Of a stretch of 64,000 bases of DNA, positions 12,801-22,779 are shown one piece after another. The notes under the pieces were generated by a model. It was not told where the DNA came from and did no database searches. It saw nothing but the letters and a program-made list of their open reading frames with translations. How positions within the stretch are numbered: the stretch's first letter is position 1; every line of letters begins with the position of its first letter. Source of the stretch: Phoronis australis (taxonomy: Eukaryota; Phoronida; Phoronidae); contig NMRA01000296.1 in the NCBI GenBank assembly GCA_002633005.1, forward strand, positions 288,399 to 352,398, given 5' to 3'. The translations under genes were made by a program, and so were the position numbers.

Positions 12801-15800
12801 AATAGAAACAGAAGATATATAAAGCTTATTGAAAACACAATTTAATACTAGATGGATATGCAGTAACACTTAATTTCCCCTGATTTTGCACAAAATCTAA
12901 AGATTCTTGCTCAAAACTCTGTAAAAAGATCCGCTATAGAAACTCTAAAATGTGCGGCAACAAAAGGACTTAAAACCAAATTTCCACTAAGGCCAGTGTT
13001 TGGAATCACTAAATTTGTGCATATAACTGCACTGATTGCACTTATTGAGAGACAGAGGATATTGAAATTTTGGCAGTAATTGCACGTTAGTAGATCAATT
13101 TCATTAATTAATTACAAAAATACAGATTTGCCTGAAGTCACAAAAGGTGCCAAACGTTGTTAAATCTCAAGTCAACAGTCCTAATGCAGTGCCCACAGGC
13201 TAAGATTAAATAAAGTGCTGCCGGAACCAATATTTTAGCAAAAAGAATATAACACCCGAGACAAAACACGGACCATGGTTGTCAATTATCCCAAGTCATA
13301 ACGACTTAAGAACAGAAACATCAGCGAATCGGTTATGACCAAAACCCTTCTGTATTTGGTTTGGGAGACAGACGTGTTACACAAACGGAAGACGAGTGCA
13401 CAACATGAACACAGCTACAACATTTATTGGGCCGCAAACGACCCAGAAATGCTTACATGTTATTAAATATCCATCGGATAAGCGAGAGCAAGTGGAAATC
13501 AAGTGCAAAAAGTGTGAGAATCAGATGACAATAAGACGTGTGATGACCATCATGGAAAAAGTTAAAGCTTTTTATGACAGGAAGTTTTCTGAATCAGTCG
13601 GAGACTGAATTTCACTAACTGGTGCAGCTAAAGAAAGGTATTTGAGCAGCAATAAGATACAGTGGGTTGAAAACAACGTTCGTGTAAATGGAACGTCGTA
13701 ATCAAATGAAAATGTCCGTTTTTTAATCTGAACTTGAAAACAGAAAGCTAAAGGTGATCAAAGGCCAAGAGTCTAATTAACTTGAAAACAGAAAGTCAAG
13801 GTGATCAAAGGGCGAGAGTCCAATCTTCACTACACTAAGCATCTAATGGACACATTTTTATAAACACACAGAGCATCTCATACCAACATGAGGACAAGAA
13901 GCATTATCAAGAACAGCTCTCCATAGCATTTTACAAAATTAAAACCTTTTGCCAAAAATAACTTCAGTCTTATCCTGATAAATCTTTTAAAACTTCAAAA
14001 TATGAATTTTCATGCTGTTCAAACGAGCATTACATAAATTAACGTAAAATGCAATCAGTTCCACCAGTTAATAATAATAATTAGGAGCAAAACTAAAATA
14101 AATCCCCATCGATATTGTTTTTTCGGATGAAGATGAGCAAGATGAGGATGGAGACAACTCCCACGGGACATACCTCGTCAAAGAACGTCTGGGTCTTCCT
14201 CAGAATGTGCTTGAGCTCTGTCAACTCGAGGTAATTACGCTTCAATGCCTCCGAGTTGGCGTTCACTTCCTTCATCTCGTTTTCCAGCTTCTCAAATGTG
14301 GCCTGAATATTTGATTTCTCCGAGTTAAGATGTATTACACCACAACAGTGAATATTCATATGAATCGGCATGAAGCATGGTCCAAGACAAGATATCGGTT
14401 AGTTCAAATACTTGAAGTTAAGGCAAGTCATTTATAATAGAAGAGAGTCATTTTTTTAATAGAATTGTATTTGCGATTCTTTTGTTAAGAAATACACAAG
14501 CTATTAAATGTTCTCAGTATAATCCAACATTCAATGTTTAGTGACACACAGAATGTCCTCACACTCTAAACGATAAAAGAAAATTAGAGCAAAATATTTT
14601 GAAATCGTCATGGATTCTTTAAATGTTCAGTCAAAACCAGACAATAAAAAACATATCAGTCAACATTTCTTCAATTCAGATATTAAGGGTTAGATATATT
14701 AGCAATGCAACTTTGAAACAGACGAGAAACCTGGTCAAGAAAATGTGAAACCAAGGTGTCGAGATTTACGGAGATGCTCTAACACAGAAAAATGACCTTT
14801 TCCCAAACGTGCTAACAATTTTTAATATTCAATGTTGGAAAGCCCATCAAACACTTTCATCAAAAGTATTAATAATTATCCTCCTGTATGCCAATAATTC
14901 GGAGCCGAAAGTGAAACGTCCCTACCTCCAAGTCAATCATCTCCCTTGGGGCGGGTGCATCGGGATTGTCTCCCGTGTCCAGCATTGGAATGCCATCTTT
15001 CTTTATCTCCTTTTCCAAGAAACCTGTTGATGACAAGTAAAAGTGGGAATGTCCCATTTGTAGAGTGGTTTCAAACTACCACACGTTAAAAGCATATTAA
15101 CAAAAGTCAGAATGACAATTCAAATTACAAAATGCATCAAATATCAATGAAATGAAACCAATAACACCATTTAATATGACTTGACATACATATAATAATC
15201 ATAATCCTAAAACCATTTTTGATTTCTTAAAATCTGGGGCTGGGTATTTAGGCGAATTTGACCATCATTAACCTGAACTGACACAAGCTTATTTCAAGTT
15301 GAGATATATAGAGACCCCGCCCCATCCTCATACACATCCCCACCGCAATAAAATACTCTCGAGACGTACGCAGCTTTCTCTCCATCTCATCACAACGGCG
15401 TACTTCATTGACAAACTTCCTCTGGAATGCATTGACATCTGGATTTAACTGTAAGCAAAGAAAAGTGTTAAAAGTAATCCTGACAAAACACAGGCCAATT
15501 ATTTAAAGCGACACTGTTCCGCAAGTGCAACCACACACTTTCTGACAAGGTCACACGCCTTCTTAAAAAGATACCCAACCCGGTTTTGGCCTATTAATAG
15601 ATATCAAAAACGATATTCCCATCCAATTCCCTGAAACAAAGTACACTCAACAACCCTCAACAATTTGGAACAAAATTCCTTTCAAGTCTGCATAACGGTC
15701 AGGCATGAGCTATGCTTTTAGTGAATTACAAGGCAATTGTGGGTAAAGATTATCTACCAAAAACCATAATACCCAATCTGTGTCATATGGAAGTTTTGAA

Positions 15801-16365
15801 TAGATTCCCTGCTTTTATCTTAAGATTGACGCCAATGATTCATTAGCAGGTGACAGAACAAGGATTGGCTGGAATAATCCTCAAAATGAGGTTTAGTATC
15901 CTTTTGAGCAGAACAAAATGCACAAAAATCTCAACTTCTCTCTCCTTGAATTTCATTGAAATTCTTCGATAAGGAGTTCAATTGTCGTTAGACAACTCTC
16001 CATCATAAGTTTTCTTTCATAGCCATGTAGTATGTACTTTCATAGCCATGTAGTATGTACTTTCATAGCCATGTAGCATGTACTTACATAGCCATGTAGT
16101 ATGTACTTACATAGCCATGTAGTATGTACTTACATAGCCATGTAGTATGTACTTACATAGCCATGTAGTATGTACTTACATAGCCATGTAGTATGTACTT
16201 ACATAGCCATGTAGTATGTACTTACATAGCCATGTAGTATGTACTTACATCCCTGAACTGGACCAGACCCAGCTCTCCTAATTCAGACACACACGCATAA
16301 GCAGCCTCTGATTGTAAAAACAGTTGACACAGGGTCATCTCTTCACTTCGGAACAACGACCCCAT
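723..16365 (-). CDS. ATP6V0A: V-type H+-ATPase 116 kDa subunit a (5' part of gene, multi-exon)
   Basis: Subunit a belongs to the membrane Vo sector of the proton pump that acidifies endosomes, lysosomes and secretory vesicles; its N-terminal half is a cytosolic arm binding the stator stalks and its C-terminal half forms the proton half-channels. Exons, in transcript order: 16249-16365, 15370-15448, 14926-15023, 14174-14302, then 10870-10973 or 8774-8871, then 6815-6941, 6094-6270, 5264-5476, and exons 9-11 in two copies (4578-4728, 3897-4036, 3045-3190; and 2405-2555, 1724-1863, 723-868). All joins keep frame with GT-AG. Family hallmarks visible: [12 protein letters not shown] start, [61 protein letters not shown] and MFGDFGHG. 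About 494 of the usual ~830 residues are present; the C-terminal membrane domain lies left of the window. Paralogue number (a1-a4) cannot be assigned. Confidence 0.97.
1724..1863 (-). CDS. ATP6V0A: V-ATPase a exon 10, copy A (duplicate)
   Basis: Same protein as exon 10 copy B; the flanking introns are also nearly identical. Probably the other allele of the same exon. Confidence 0.85.
2405..2555 (-). CDS. ATP6V0A: V-ATPase a exon 9, copy A (duplicate)
   Basis: Same protein as exon 9 copy B with the same splice phases. Lies in the second half of the duplicated block; using both copies in one transcript would shift the frame. Confidence 0.85.
3045..3190 (-). CDS. ATP6V0A: V-ATPase a exon 11, copy B
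   Basis: Encodes [40 protein letters not shown] and WLVPKAAYG; second transmembrane helix and the following luminal loop. Phase 0 in, phase 2 out, donor GTGAGT. Three synonymous differences from copy A. Confidence 0.95.
3897..4036 (-). CDS. ATP6V0A: V-ATPase a exon 10, copy B
   Basis: Encodes [35 protein letters not shown] and [12 protein letters not shown]: the first transmembrane helix with the MFGDFGHG motif. Phase 1 in, phase 0 out. Two synonymous differences from copy A. Confidence 0.95.
4578..4728 (-). CDS. ATP6V0A: V-ATPase a exon 9, copy B
   Basis: Encodes [40 protein letters not shown] and [10 protein letters not shown]. Phase 0 in, phase 1 out, donor GTCAGT. It differs from copy A (2405-2555) by two synonymous changes. 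Confidence 0.95.
5264..5476 (-). CDS. ATP6V0A: V-ATPase a exon 8
   Basis: Encodes [38 protein letters not shown] and the conserved [20 protein letters not shown]. Phase 0 on both sides. The acceptor lies at the edge of a degenerate tandem repeat that has copied the acceptor sequence (5462-5790). Confidence 0.97.
5462..5790. repeat. Degenerate tandem repeat copying the exon 8 acceptor
   Basis: The motif AACCTGGATGAGAAATA (or close variants) recurs at about 5474, 5568, 5602, 5647, 5692 and 5765. On the minus strand it reads CTCATCCAG followed by GTT, i.e. the real 3' splice site of exon 8, with exact CTCATCCAG copies at 5474, 5602 and 5647. Confidence 0.75.
6094..6270 (-). CDS. ATP6V0A: V-ATPase a exon 7
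   Basis: Encodes [40 protein letters not shown] and [19 protein letters not shown]. Phase 0 on both sides; donor GTGAGT. Confidence 0.97.
6815..6941 (-). CDS. ATP6V0A: V-ATPase a exon 6
   Basis: Encodes [35 protein letters not shown] and PLEDPVT, a strongly conserved block of the cytosolic domain. Phase 2 in, phase 0 out; donor GTAAGT. Confidence 0.96.
7687..8599. mobile_element. Non-autonomous DNA transposon with ~115-bp imperfect terminal inverted repeats
   Basis: The left end reads GTTCACAGTCGGG and the right end CCCGACTGTGAAC. Further inside, CCAACCATCCTG and GATGGGCGCCC on the left are mirrored by CAGGATGG and GGGCGCCCATC on the right. It sits in the intron between exon 5b and exon 6. 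No transposase frame was recognised, so family is unassigned. Confidence 0.65.
8774..8871 (-). CDS. ATP6V0A: V-ATPase a exon 5b (alternative, second copy)
   Basis: A 98-nt open stretch, phase 0 in and phase 2 out, encoding [15 protein letters not shown], then [12 protein letters not shown], then VPLHLG. It has an acceptor identical to that of 5a over GGTAG and a GTGCGT donor. The PLHLG end parallels LRLG of 5a, and the ED..Q.AL start is acidic and helical like family members. Using 5b gives a protein two residues shorter. No transcript evidence is available here. Confidence 0.75.
8872..10869. other. V-ATPase intron between exons 5a and 5b
   Basis: About 2 kb with no coding exon recognised and no strong repeat beyond an AT-rich run (TTAAAATTTAAAATTTAAAA) near 9598. 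Its length and the phases of the flanking exons fit separate splicing of 5a and 5b to exon 6. Confidence 0.5.
10870..10973 (-). CDS. ATP6V0A: V-ATPase a exon 5a (alternative, first copy)
   Basis: A 104-nt exon, phase 0 in and phase 2 out, encoding [16 protein letters not shown], then [13 protein letters not shown], then QALRLG. It occupies the position of the human segment that begins MADPDLLEE and ends LRLG. Acceptor GGTAG, donor GTAAGG. It joins in frame to exon 6 (GG|A TTT). Exon 5b at 8774-8871 has the same phases, so the two look like mutually exclusive alternatives. Confidence 0.85.
10974..14173. other. V-ATPase intron upstream of exon 5a
   Basis: About 3.2 kb. The longest open frame (11913-12425, plus strand, 170 codons) has low-complexity composition and no family resemblance, so it is not called. 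A UGCAUG hexamer on the transcribed strand lies at 11034-11039, about 60 bases upstream of exon 5a. Confidence 0.5.
14174..14302 (-). CDS. ATP6V0A: V-ATPase a exon 4
   Basis: Encodes 43 residues including [14 protein letters not shown] and [18 protein letters not shown], a coiled-coil arm of the cytosolic domain. Phase 0 on both sides; donor GTATGT. The exon that follows in family members is the one present here in two alternative forms. Confidence 0.95.
14926..15023 (-). CDS. ATP6V0A: V-ATPase a exon 3
   Basis: Encodes [20 protein letters not shown] and the conserved PREMIDLE. Phase 1 in, phase 0 out; donor GTAGGG. Confidence 0.95.
15370..15448 (-). CDS. ATP6V0A: V-ATPase a exon 2
   Basis: Encodes [16 protein letters not shown] then [10 protein letters not shown], the first helical part of the cytosolic arm. 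Phase 0 acceptor (TTACAG) and phase 1 donor (GTACGT). Confidence 0.95.
16018..16250. repeat. 23-bp minisatellite, 10 copies, starting at the exon 1 donor
   Basis: Ten units of 23 bp occupy 16018-16247, plus the three bases CAT at 16248-16250 that begin an eleventh. On the minus strand each unit is TGTAAGTACATAC plus a 10-base tail. Eight units, including the functional one at 16243-16248, carry GTAAGT; the two furthest from the exon read GAAAGT. The array shows almost no divergence. Confidence 0.95.
16249..16365 (-). CDS. ATP6V0A: V-ATPase a exon 1 (start codon)
   Basis: Encodes residues 1-39, starting [10 protein letters not shown] and ending GLVQFRD. The ATG is at 16365 on the minus strand and matches the conserved family start. 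The donor is GTAAGT at 16243-16248, which is also the first unit of a tandem minisatellite running into the intron. Confidence 0.96.
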
Positions 16366-17835
16366 CCTACTTAGGTCAGTTGATCTTTGTTACCTTGGAA
16401 ACTGAAATGAGAACCAGTAGACCATAACATGATACACCAACATCCGTTGATAAATAATCGCGATTGTTACGACAAAAGTTAAGTACAAAGTATAATGCTG
16501 TGGAGCCCGAAAAATGTTATTTCTTCAGTTTTGACGTAAATTATGAGTAATTAGTGAAATATCCTACCAAGTGGGTTCTGACTTGACACTTATTGTAGCC
16601 AAGCAAAGTGGAACAAGGCATGATGATTAACAGGTAGGTTTTTAGAGGAGTTTATTTTTAATCAAAATATGAGAACTAATTTGAAAGGGATGACTATCAT
16701 GTATCAAACTGCCTCATTAGATTAGTCACATGATCCTGGTTGAACTTTAACCTTTAACATATAAATAGCCTCTGCTTATGTACTGAGTCACTTGAAGATC
16801 AGTACAGTTTAATATCTGATTAAACTTATAATTCCAGTACAATTACAATGACATGTGATTTGAATAATCCACACCGATACTAGTTCTCTGGGGTTCAAAA
16901 TCATCCATTTTCAGGAGTCTTGAGGTCCTTTTCAAAATTTGCTCAGAGTTGCAGTCTGCAGGTAATAATATAATGAAAACTACTGACGAAGTGCAACCAC
17001 TTCTCAAAACTCTAGAACTGTGTGCAAACTCGAGAATAAAATGAAGTGAACATGAAGAAATGGCAAAAACAAAAATTTGTTTACAAACAGATGGCGCTCG
17101 GTTTCACGACACATATGAGCGTTACAAAAATTTAACTGCAGAAAAACAAACCAATGGCACTGTTTTCCCAGGACACTTGTATAATATAATAGTTCCACTT
17201 TAAACTGACATAATGTTCAAAATTATAATCTAGATTCATAATATTTGTGTTCACATGCTCAAGAGACCTAGAATTGTGTTAGTTTTACCTAAAGTACTTA
17301 AAGCTTCATTGTTTGTAATTTTCAATGTTTATGTTTGAAAATCAGTTTATAAGGACCATTTTATCCATTTCTTTCAAAAAGAAAACAAATGCCTTTCTTT
17401 TCTGGAGCTTGCTAATCAGTGCCTATAAATGTCAGATCTGACGTTGACGATGAAAAGGATTGAAACTGTGGTTCAGTCGGCAAAAGCTCAACTTCTCTGT
17501 ACAACATTTAACAAATGAGTAAAGATATGGTAAGACTACCACAATAGCACACATTCTACATGTCTCACAAGCACTACTAAATTCAGGATTCTAGGTTATA
17601 AAATGACCAAGTTATGACAACTAAAAGTGTGACCGCTAGCAATATCTAGCAAGTGTCACACGGTAGTTTAATCATGGAAAAGTGTAGTTTTTAATAACAT
17701 TAACTTCTTGTCAGATTTTACATCACTAGTTTTTTTGCCCACATCATTTCAAGCAAGGGTGTATGTTTGTGTTTACACAGGTGTGTATCAAGGCTTGCTC
17801 CAGTGTTGTGACATGTAACTTCTCGGTGTGACGAA
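16366..17835. other. Region upstream of V-ATPase a
   Basis: Must hold the V-ATPase 5' UTR and promoter. No TATA box in a convincing position and no further coding exon was found. The 29 bases before the ATG include CTAAG and TAGG, so a 5' UTR splice acceptor just before the start codon is possible but unproven. Confidence 0.4.
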
Positions 17836-18470
17836 GTTGAATAAAACCTCTCCAAATCACGTGCCAATGGGCAACTGCCAGCCAGCTGGTTTGGATATTT
17901 AGGCCCTTTCATACTGACTTAACTCCGGTCTGAGCGGAGCGTTGACATAAACAGCGCAGCTAACTGGACTGTTCATACTGGCTTCGTTAGTTAATGAACA
18001 TCGAAGTAAACGGTACGTGACGCTGTCGTCATCAAAGTTATCGCAAGGTAGCGCTGCACAATAAGATTTTTTCAATGAGACAATACGAGAACCTTAACAT
18101 GTGCTACTTATTTTTAAATCGATTAGTTGTTATTAGAGCAAAATATAAGCAGCTATTAGTGACGACACTACCCTGTAAGTTACCTGTAACTGTTGACGAT
18201 AACAGCGGCACCAGGTGATAACTTTGATTGAACGAAGTTAAGAGTTCATACTGCACCGCAGCGTCAACGCTGCGCTATTAAAGACACCTGTTAACTGCGA
18301 TGTTAACTGGAGCTGTTAAGTGCAATCCAGGACCGGAGTTAAGCGTTCATACTGACCGCAACTCCCCAAACCATCGACACGTCGACGTTAGTATGAAAGG
18401 CCCTTTTGACTTGCACACTGAAGATCCCGAATTCAAGTCTCAGTAGTAGTGGATTTTTCTACATTGGTGC
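17836..18470 (+). mobile_element. SINE-like repeat interrupted by a MITE
   Basis: Sequence at 17836-17900 (ATAAAACCTCTCCAAATCA ... GGGCAACTGCCAG) and at 18408-18466 (GATCCCGAATTCAAGTCTCA ... GTGGATTTTTCTACAT) aligns to the two halves of the uninterrupted copy at 18670-18800. The tRNA-like B-box region GAATTCAAGTCTC is visible. Confidence 0.6.
17901..18405. mobile_element. MITE with AGGCCCTTTCATACT termini
   Basis: Left end AGGCCCTTTCATACTGAC; the right end reads AGGGCCTTTCATACT on the other strand. Inside, the motif GTTCATACTG recurs in both orientations with TTAACTCCGG and CCGGAGTTAA. About 505 bp, no coding capacity. It splits the SINE-like copy at 17836-18470. Confidence 0.7.
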
Positions 18471-18669
18471 CTGACATTGTTAGCATCCACATTCTAGCAA
18501 GATGTCAGCACTCCTCATAGGTGGTCACAAGCCATTTTCCTAGCCTGGAAACATCAATGATCAACTCCCAGCCCCAGGCACGAGACATGGCCAACCTGCA
18601 GGCTAGGTGGTGCGCTTCATCCGTAGAAGGGATAGGACCATTGAGACTCTTAACTTCTGAGTATCACAT

Positions 18670-18800
18670 AGTCAAATAAAGCCTCCCCAAATAACTTGGG
18701 AATGGACAGTTGCCAATTGGCCAATCAATTTAGAAGCTTCGCTCGCAGGCCAAAGATCCCCGGTTCAAGTCTCAGTACTAGTGGATTTTTCTACATCATA
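18670..18800 (+). mobile_element. tRNA-derived SINE-like repeat, uninterrupted copy
   Basis: Contains AGCTTCGCTCGCAGGCCAAA then CCCCGGTTCAAGTCTC, resembling the anticodon arm to T-arm of a tRNA (B-box GGTTCAAGTCT), followed by a shared tail GTGGATTTTTCTACAT. A clean A-box is not seen. Confidence 0.5.
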
Positions 18801-19142
18801 GCGTCACCATGGGAGCTTGTTTCAATCTATTCATTTCATTATATGCATATATGCAAATTTTTGTCTGGAACATAATCTCCTGTCTTCGCCCTTTTGAACC
18901 TTGTCGGTACACATTAATTGACAAACACGTTATATGTCTAGCTGGAATGCGATAGCCGCAGATGAATAGATTGTTCATCACAAGGTCTAGGCAGAATACC
19001 ATCTCTATCTCTCTTGAAACTCTTCGAAGTCAAGGATTCTGAAGTGGTGCAAGTTACGAAATTAAAAGTGCAATGTTGAGATGTGTATGTACAAGAGTGT
19101 AGTGTGAGGGAGCAGTGCAATGTGCATGAAGTACAGTGGTGA

Positions 19143-19412
19143 CTAACATGAGAGGATGGCTCTCTGGAACGACTGGAACTGGAAGTAATGTACAGAGGCA
19201 GAACCAATGACTGTTGTAGCACAGGCTTTTGTGTGGGGTGACCATACTGTTGAGCAGTACTCAAGTTTTGGTCGGACTAGAGTGGCATAACCTATTTCTT
19301 TAATTTTCTGAGGGGTGTGTCGAATGTTTTGTCTGGGAAATCCAAGGGTTTTATTGGCAAAAGCAGCAGTCGCCTCGGGGAATAGGGCGAATAGGCGTCT
19401 CCTGTCGGTCAC
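19143..19412 (-). pseudogene. Non-LTR retrotransposon reverse transcriptase fragment
   Basis: The minus-strand frame contains ANKTLGFPRQNIR, KIKEIGYATLVRPKLEYCST and VWSPHTK, which matches the end of the reverse transcriptase domain in jockey/CR1-like LINEs (pattern NKTLGFLRRN ... LVRPKLEY ... W.P). The frame is lost soon after, and no endonuclease or intact catalytic block is present. A dead fragment. Confidence 0.65.
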
Positions 19413-19692
19413 CAGACACCAACAAACAAAATCAGGTTTTATACTATATAAACTAAACTATGATTGAAAAGTAACAATTTTATGAAAATTTAAAATGCTC
19501 TGGAAACAAAATACTACGAATGATTAGCCTTGCTCAGGACATTTACCTTCAAACCTGTTAATTAATTTCTGTCTTCTGATCCTCACTGAAAAATCGATGA
19601 CGATGACGGTAAACGGAAGTCATATGATCATCTCCCACTAAAAATTTCTTTCGATGAATGTCAGTGCCATCTGCAGGGCTGTGAATGAATGC

Positions 19693-20058
19693 ACAAAAGA
19701 CTTTAATTGAATACTTAATGAGGTATTGCCCAGACAATACCTTATTAGGTACTCAATTTAAGTCTTTTTTCGAAGCTTATTTATTTGAGAAAAGCTCATT
19801 TCAAATGAGAAGGTTTTGAGTCCATTTATGCAGAGTTCGGAAAAACGTTTATTCTTCATTTTTATGTAGTGAAAGCTAGATGTGAGTGTTCCTTCCAAAA
19901 GAAATTTGGATATTGCTGGAATGAGAAAAACATCATTAGTTCCCATGGTGCAAAACTATTCATTTTCTAGAATATTTTAGTAATATTTTTGGGACACCAA
20001 GAACCAAGCGTCGTCTTGAGTCTAAGTGACATTCACACATGAGGACGGCGTCAGCAAA
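19693..20058 (-). repeat. Inverted duplication, left arm
   Basis: Reverse complement of 22325-22690 with near identity, including a 62-codon frame that is identical in both. It ends at the lone N at 20059. Confidence 0.9.
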
Positions 20059-20059
20059 N

Positions 20060-20215
20060 CCAGCGTGTGGAACTGCTGCTTCTGTGATCGACGTGTTGAC
20101 ACAGTTTCGCTTCCTGTATTTCCGGTGACATCTCGGCAATGTTCGGAAAATAGCCCGTAAGGGAAGACTCAGTCCGTCTGCTACTGGACTGAATCATTGT
20201 CAAACATACGATCAG
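20060..20215 (-). repeat. Second inverted duplicate segment, left copy
   Basis: Reverse complement of about 23603-23754 (shared CAGTCCGTCTGCTACTGGAC, AAATAGCCCGTAAGGGAAG). Together with the neighbouring arm the order differs from the right side, and the N at 20059 lies exactly at the junction. Confidence 0.85.
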
Positions 20216-22324
20216 TCAGCGTGACCATGAGATTAAGCTCAAACGAGCCCCCCCCCCATTTGACGAGAGAAACAAAAATTCCGAGAAAACGAGTCAACCG
20301 TCCTCTAAAAAGGTGCAGAAAGACAGTTCACCGAACTGAAGGTCGAGGTCCCCGTTTTCAGTAGTCCTCCTGCTTTTTGTTAGCAAAAGGTCCACTTTGT
20401 CAGAGATTCGAGCTCCCCCCATATTAAAGGCTGGGTGCGCGCATATCTAAAGCTTTAAAGAGAGAATGGTATGCCTCAGGGTCCTGGCACAAACCGGGCC
20501 TCTGTTGCCTGTGACGTTATTGGGTGCATCAGTGCATGTGCTCCTATATCATGATGATAAACCGTTTCACTTGGTGTTTTATCCTCGTGGATACAGCTAG
20601 TGAATTTATCTAATTGCTCAATTTCAGACTGATTCGATTCTAGTCCTTGGTATAGTACTACGTCACTGACGCCGGGTTACATTATTTGACTATCATTTCT
20701 GCAAATGTACGGCTTTGCCACCTCTTCGCACATTTTATCAACGTTCGCAACTAAATTGCAGAGGCGAATCGAGGATTTTTAAAAAGGGGGTCCAAGTCAA
20801 AAATCAGTCGAAAATTCTAACTTTGATATCACTAAAACAAAAGGATAAAGGGCCATCTGGACACTTAACCTCCCTTTGATCCGCACATGAAGTGGGCGCA
20901 ACGTTGGAACATAGGTCTACAGTTACAAACTGACGCGAAGATGAATCAAGGAATATTTGACCTGTGCGACTTGTTAGCACTATCGTCCTCTATACAGTTT
21001 GATGCATCTGTTATCTCAAGAGGGGTTCGCTTGGTTCCAATACTGGGCATTTGTTAAATGAGCATGCTTATGGTAAGAAGTGTACATTTTTTAATAAAAG
21101 AGCGTAGTTGTTTTCGGAACCAGACTTCGTTTCCAGCGCAAATGAAACAACGTTTGTTCTGCCGCGTATACCGATGAAATTACACTATTTTCAAATGTTT
21201 AATCTCTTTTGTGTCTTGCTTGAATAATCATTTGCGAAACTATATGTGTTCCACGCGGTATGTTTTCTGTAGTTCTAGTGAAAGAAATTCTCTTGACTGA
21301 CATGGAAATAGACATCTGAAGTCTATGGAGCAAACCCTGGCAGACACAGACGACTGTAACCGACAATCCCACATTCTATCAAAATCCTGATTAGGTATAT
21401 CTCATGCTCTGACCAGCTTCTGAGTTTTTCAACCTCGGGCCTGACAGTTCAATGTCCATTCTCGGAGTCACAAGGCACTAGGCACTAATGACCTACATGA
21501 CAGCCACGACGCGTTATTTTAGTTGCCTTGCGACGGATGGAGGCGTGCGAAACACAAAGAGATCCCTTGTCACTCTCACCGCTAATCCGTCGCCGCTAAT
21601 CCGTCGCAAGAACTAAAACAACGCGCCCCGTCAAGGGGAACAATTAAAAACTTTTGATACATAGCCAACACGACGAACTTGAACTTTTATACACACAGCT
21701 CAAAACGGTTTACTTTGTGATTTCGCACCCCCAAACTGCGATTCTGTCGCCCCTGTAGCGCCTTTTCGAGGAGGGCGGGGGGGGGGGGTCAGCGGAGAGA
21801 TTGTAAACTCTGAGCATCTTTCGTGCTTTTAAATCGTTTCTGACGGTGATTATAAACTGAAATTACATGGATTGGCAATTAGTACTTAATAAAAGGTTCT
21901 AAGAATTGGCAGTCTATGTATTTAGTGAGTGTGCTGTTATTTCACTCAAATCGTATACGAGACGTTTGCTCAAGGGCTGCAGCGGCATCCCCAGCGTACC
22001 CTTTAGGCGTTTCATGATTAACACTTGAATGCATTCAATATAAAAACAAAATTATTTTTAAGTCGACACACGGCTGTCAGAAAATTAATACAAAACAAAC
22101 AAAAATCTACCAACTATACTGCAAAATTAGCACTTAGCGATCGATCACGCAAGGAGACTCAATTATTATTAGTTAATAAATTATTTATTAATAACATATT
22201 TACCATCTGTCAACAGGAATAATTGAAAAAACTTTCGCGCCAAAAGATTCCTGTCGTCATTGACAACGTCGTCGATGTTTCTTTGCGTTTACGTTCCAAG
22301 TCGCCATCACACCGACCTGGCTTT
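20216..22324. other. Spacer between inverted duplicates
   Basis: No gene recognised. A short inverted-repeat element lies at 21510-21625, and a poly-G run at 21776-21788. Small frames around 22025-22420 lack family features. Confidence 0.4.
21510..21625. mobile_element. Small hairpin MITE
   Basis: The left arm starts CGCGTTATTTTAGTTGCCTT and continues GCGACGGAT; its reverse complement ATCCGTCGC, AAGAACTAAAACAACGCG closes the right side. About 116 bp in all. Confidence 0.6.
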
Positions 22325-22690
22325 GCTGACGCCGTCCTCATGTGTGAATGTCACTTAGACTCAAGACGACGCTTGGTTCTTGGTGTCCCAAAAATATTAC
22401 TAAAATATTCTAGAAAATGAATAGTTTTGCACCATGGGAACTAATGATGTTTTTCTCATTCCAGCAATATCCAAATTTCTTTTGGAAGGAACACTCACAT
22501 CTAGCTTTCACTACATAAAAATGAAGAATAAACGTTTTTCCGAACTCTGTATAAATGGACTCAAAACCTTCTCATTTGAAATGAGCTTTTCTCAAATAAA
22601 TAAGCTTCGAAAAAAGACTTAAATTGAGTACCTAATAAGGTATTGTCTGGGCAATACCTCATTAAGTATTCAATTAAAGTCTTTTGTCTA
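22325..22690 (+). repeat. Inverted duplication, right arm
   Basis: Partner of 19693-20058. The frame at 22434-22622 starts MGTNDVFLIPAISKFLLEGT; it resembles no known protein and is probably part of a repeat. Confidence 0.9.
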
Positions 22691-22730
22691 AGCTCATTTA
22701 TTTGAGAAAAGCTAATTTCAAATGAGACGG
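22572..22730. repeat. Long imperfect palindrome just upstream of SHMT
   Basis: Arms of about 75 bases meet near 22649 (inner arms CTAATAAGGTATTG and CAATACCTCATTAAG; outer arms TCATTTGAAATGAGCTTTTC and its complement). The palindrome ends about 25 bases before the proposed SHMT start codon. Confidence 0.75.
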
Positions 22731-22752
22731 TGTTACTCTCTCAGTTTCAGCC

Positions 22753-22779
22753 ATGAGTCTTATCCGTCTCAGTGAAGTA
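22753..22779 (+). CDS. SHMT2: SHMT exon 1 (proposed start, 9 codons)
   Basis: ATG at 22753 gives MSLIRLSEV followed by GTGAGT; splitting one codon earlier (GAA|GTAGTG) also keeps phase 0. Both join in frame to exon 2. It was chosen because exon 2 opens in phase 0 with no early methionine and because the combined sequence looks like a mitochondrial presequence. Another upstream exon remains possible. Confidence 0.5.

Noticed and set aside
16018-16250. CRISPR-like array of 23-bp repeats
   Set aside because: Units are contiguous with no spacers, and the context is a eukaryotic intron.
19758-19946. 62-codon frame identical to 22434-22622 as a duplicated gene
   Set aside because: Identity reflects the inverted DNA duplication as a whole; non-coding flanks are equally conserved.
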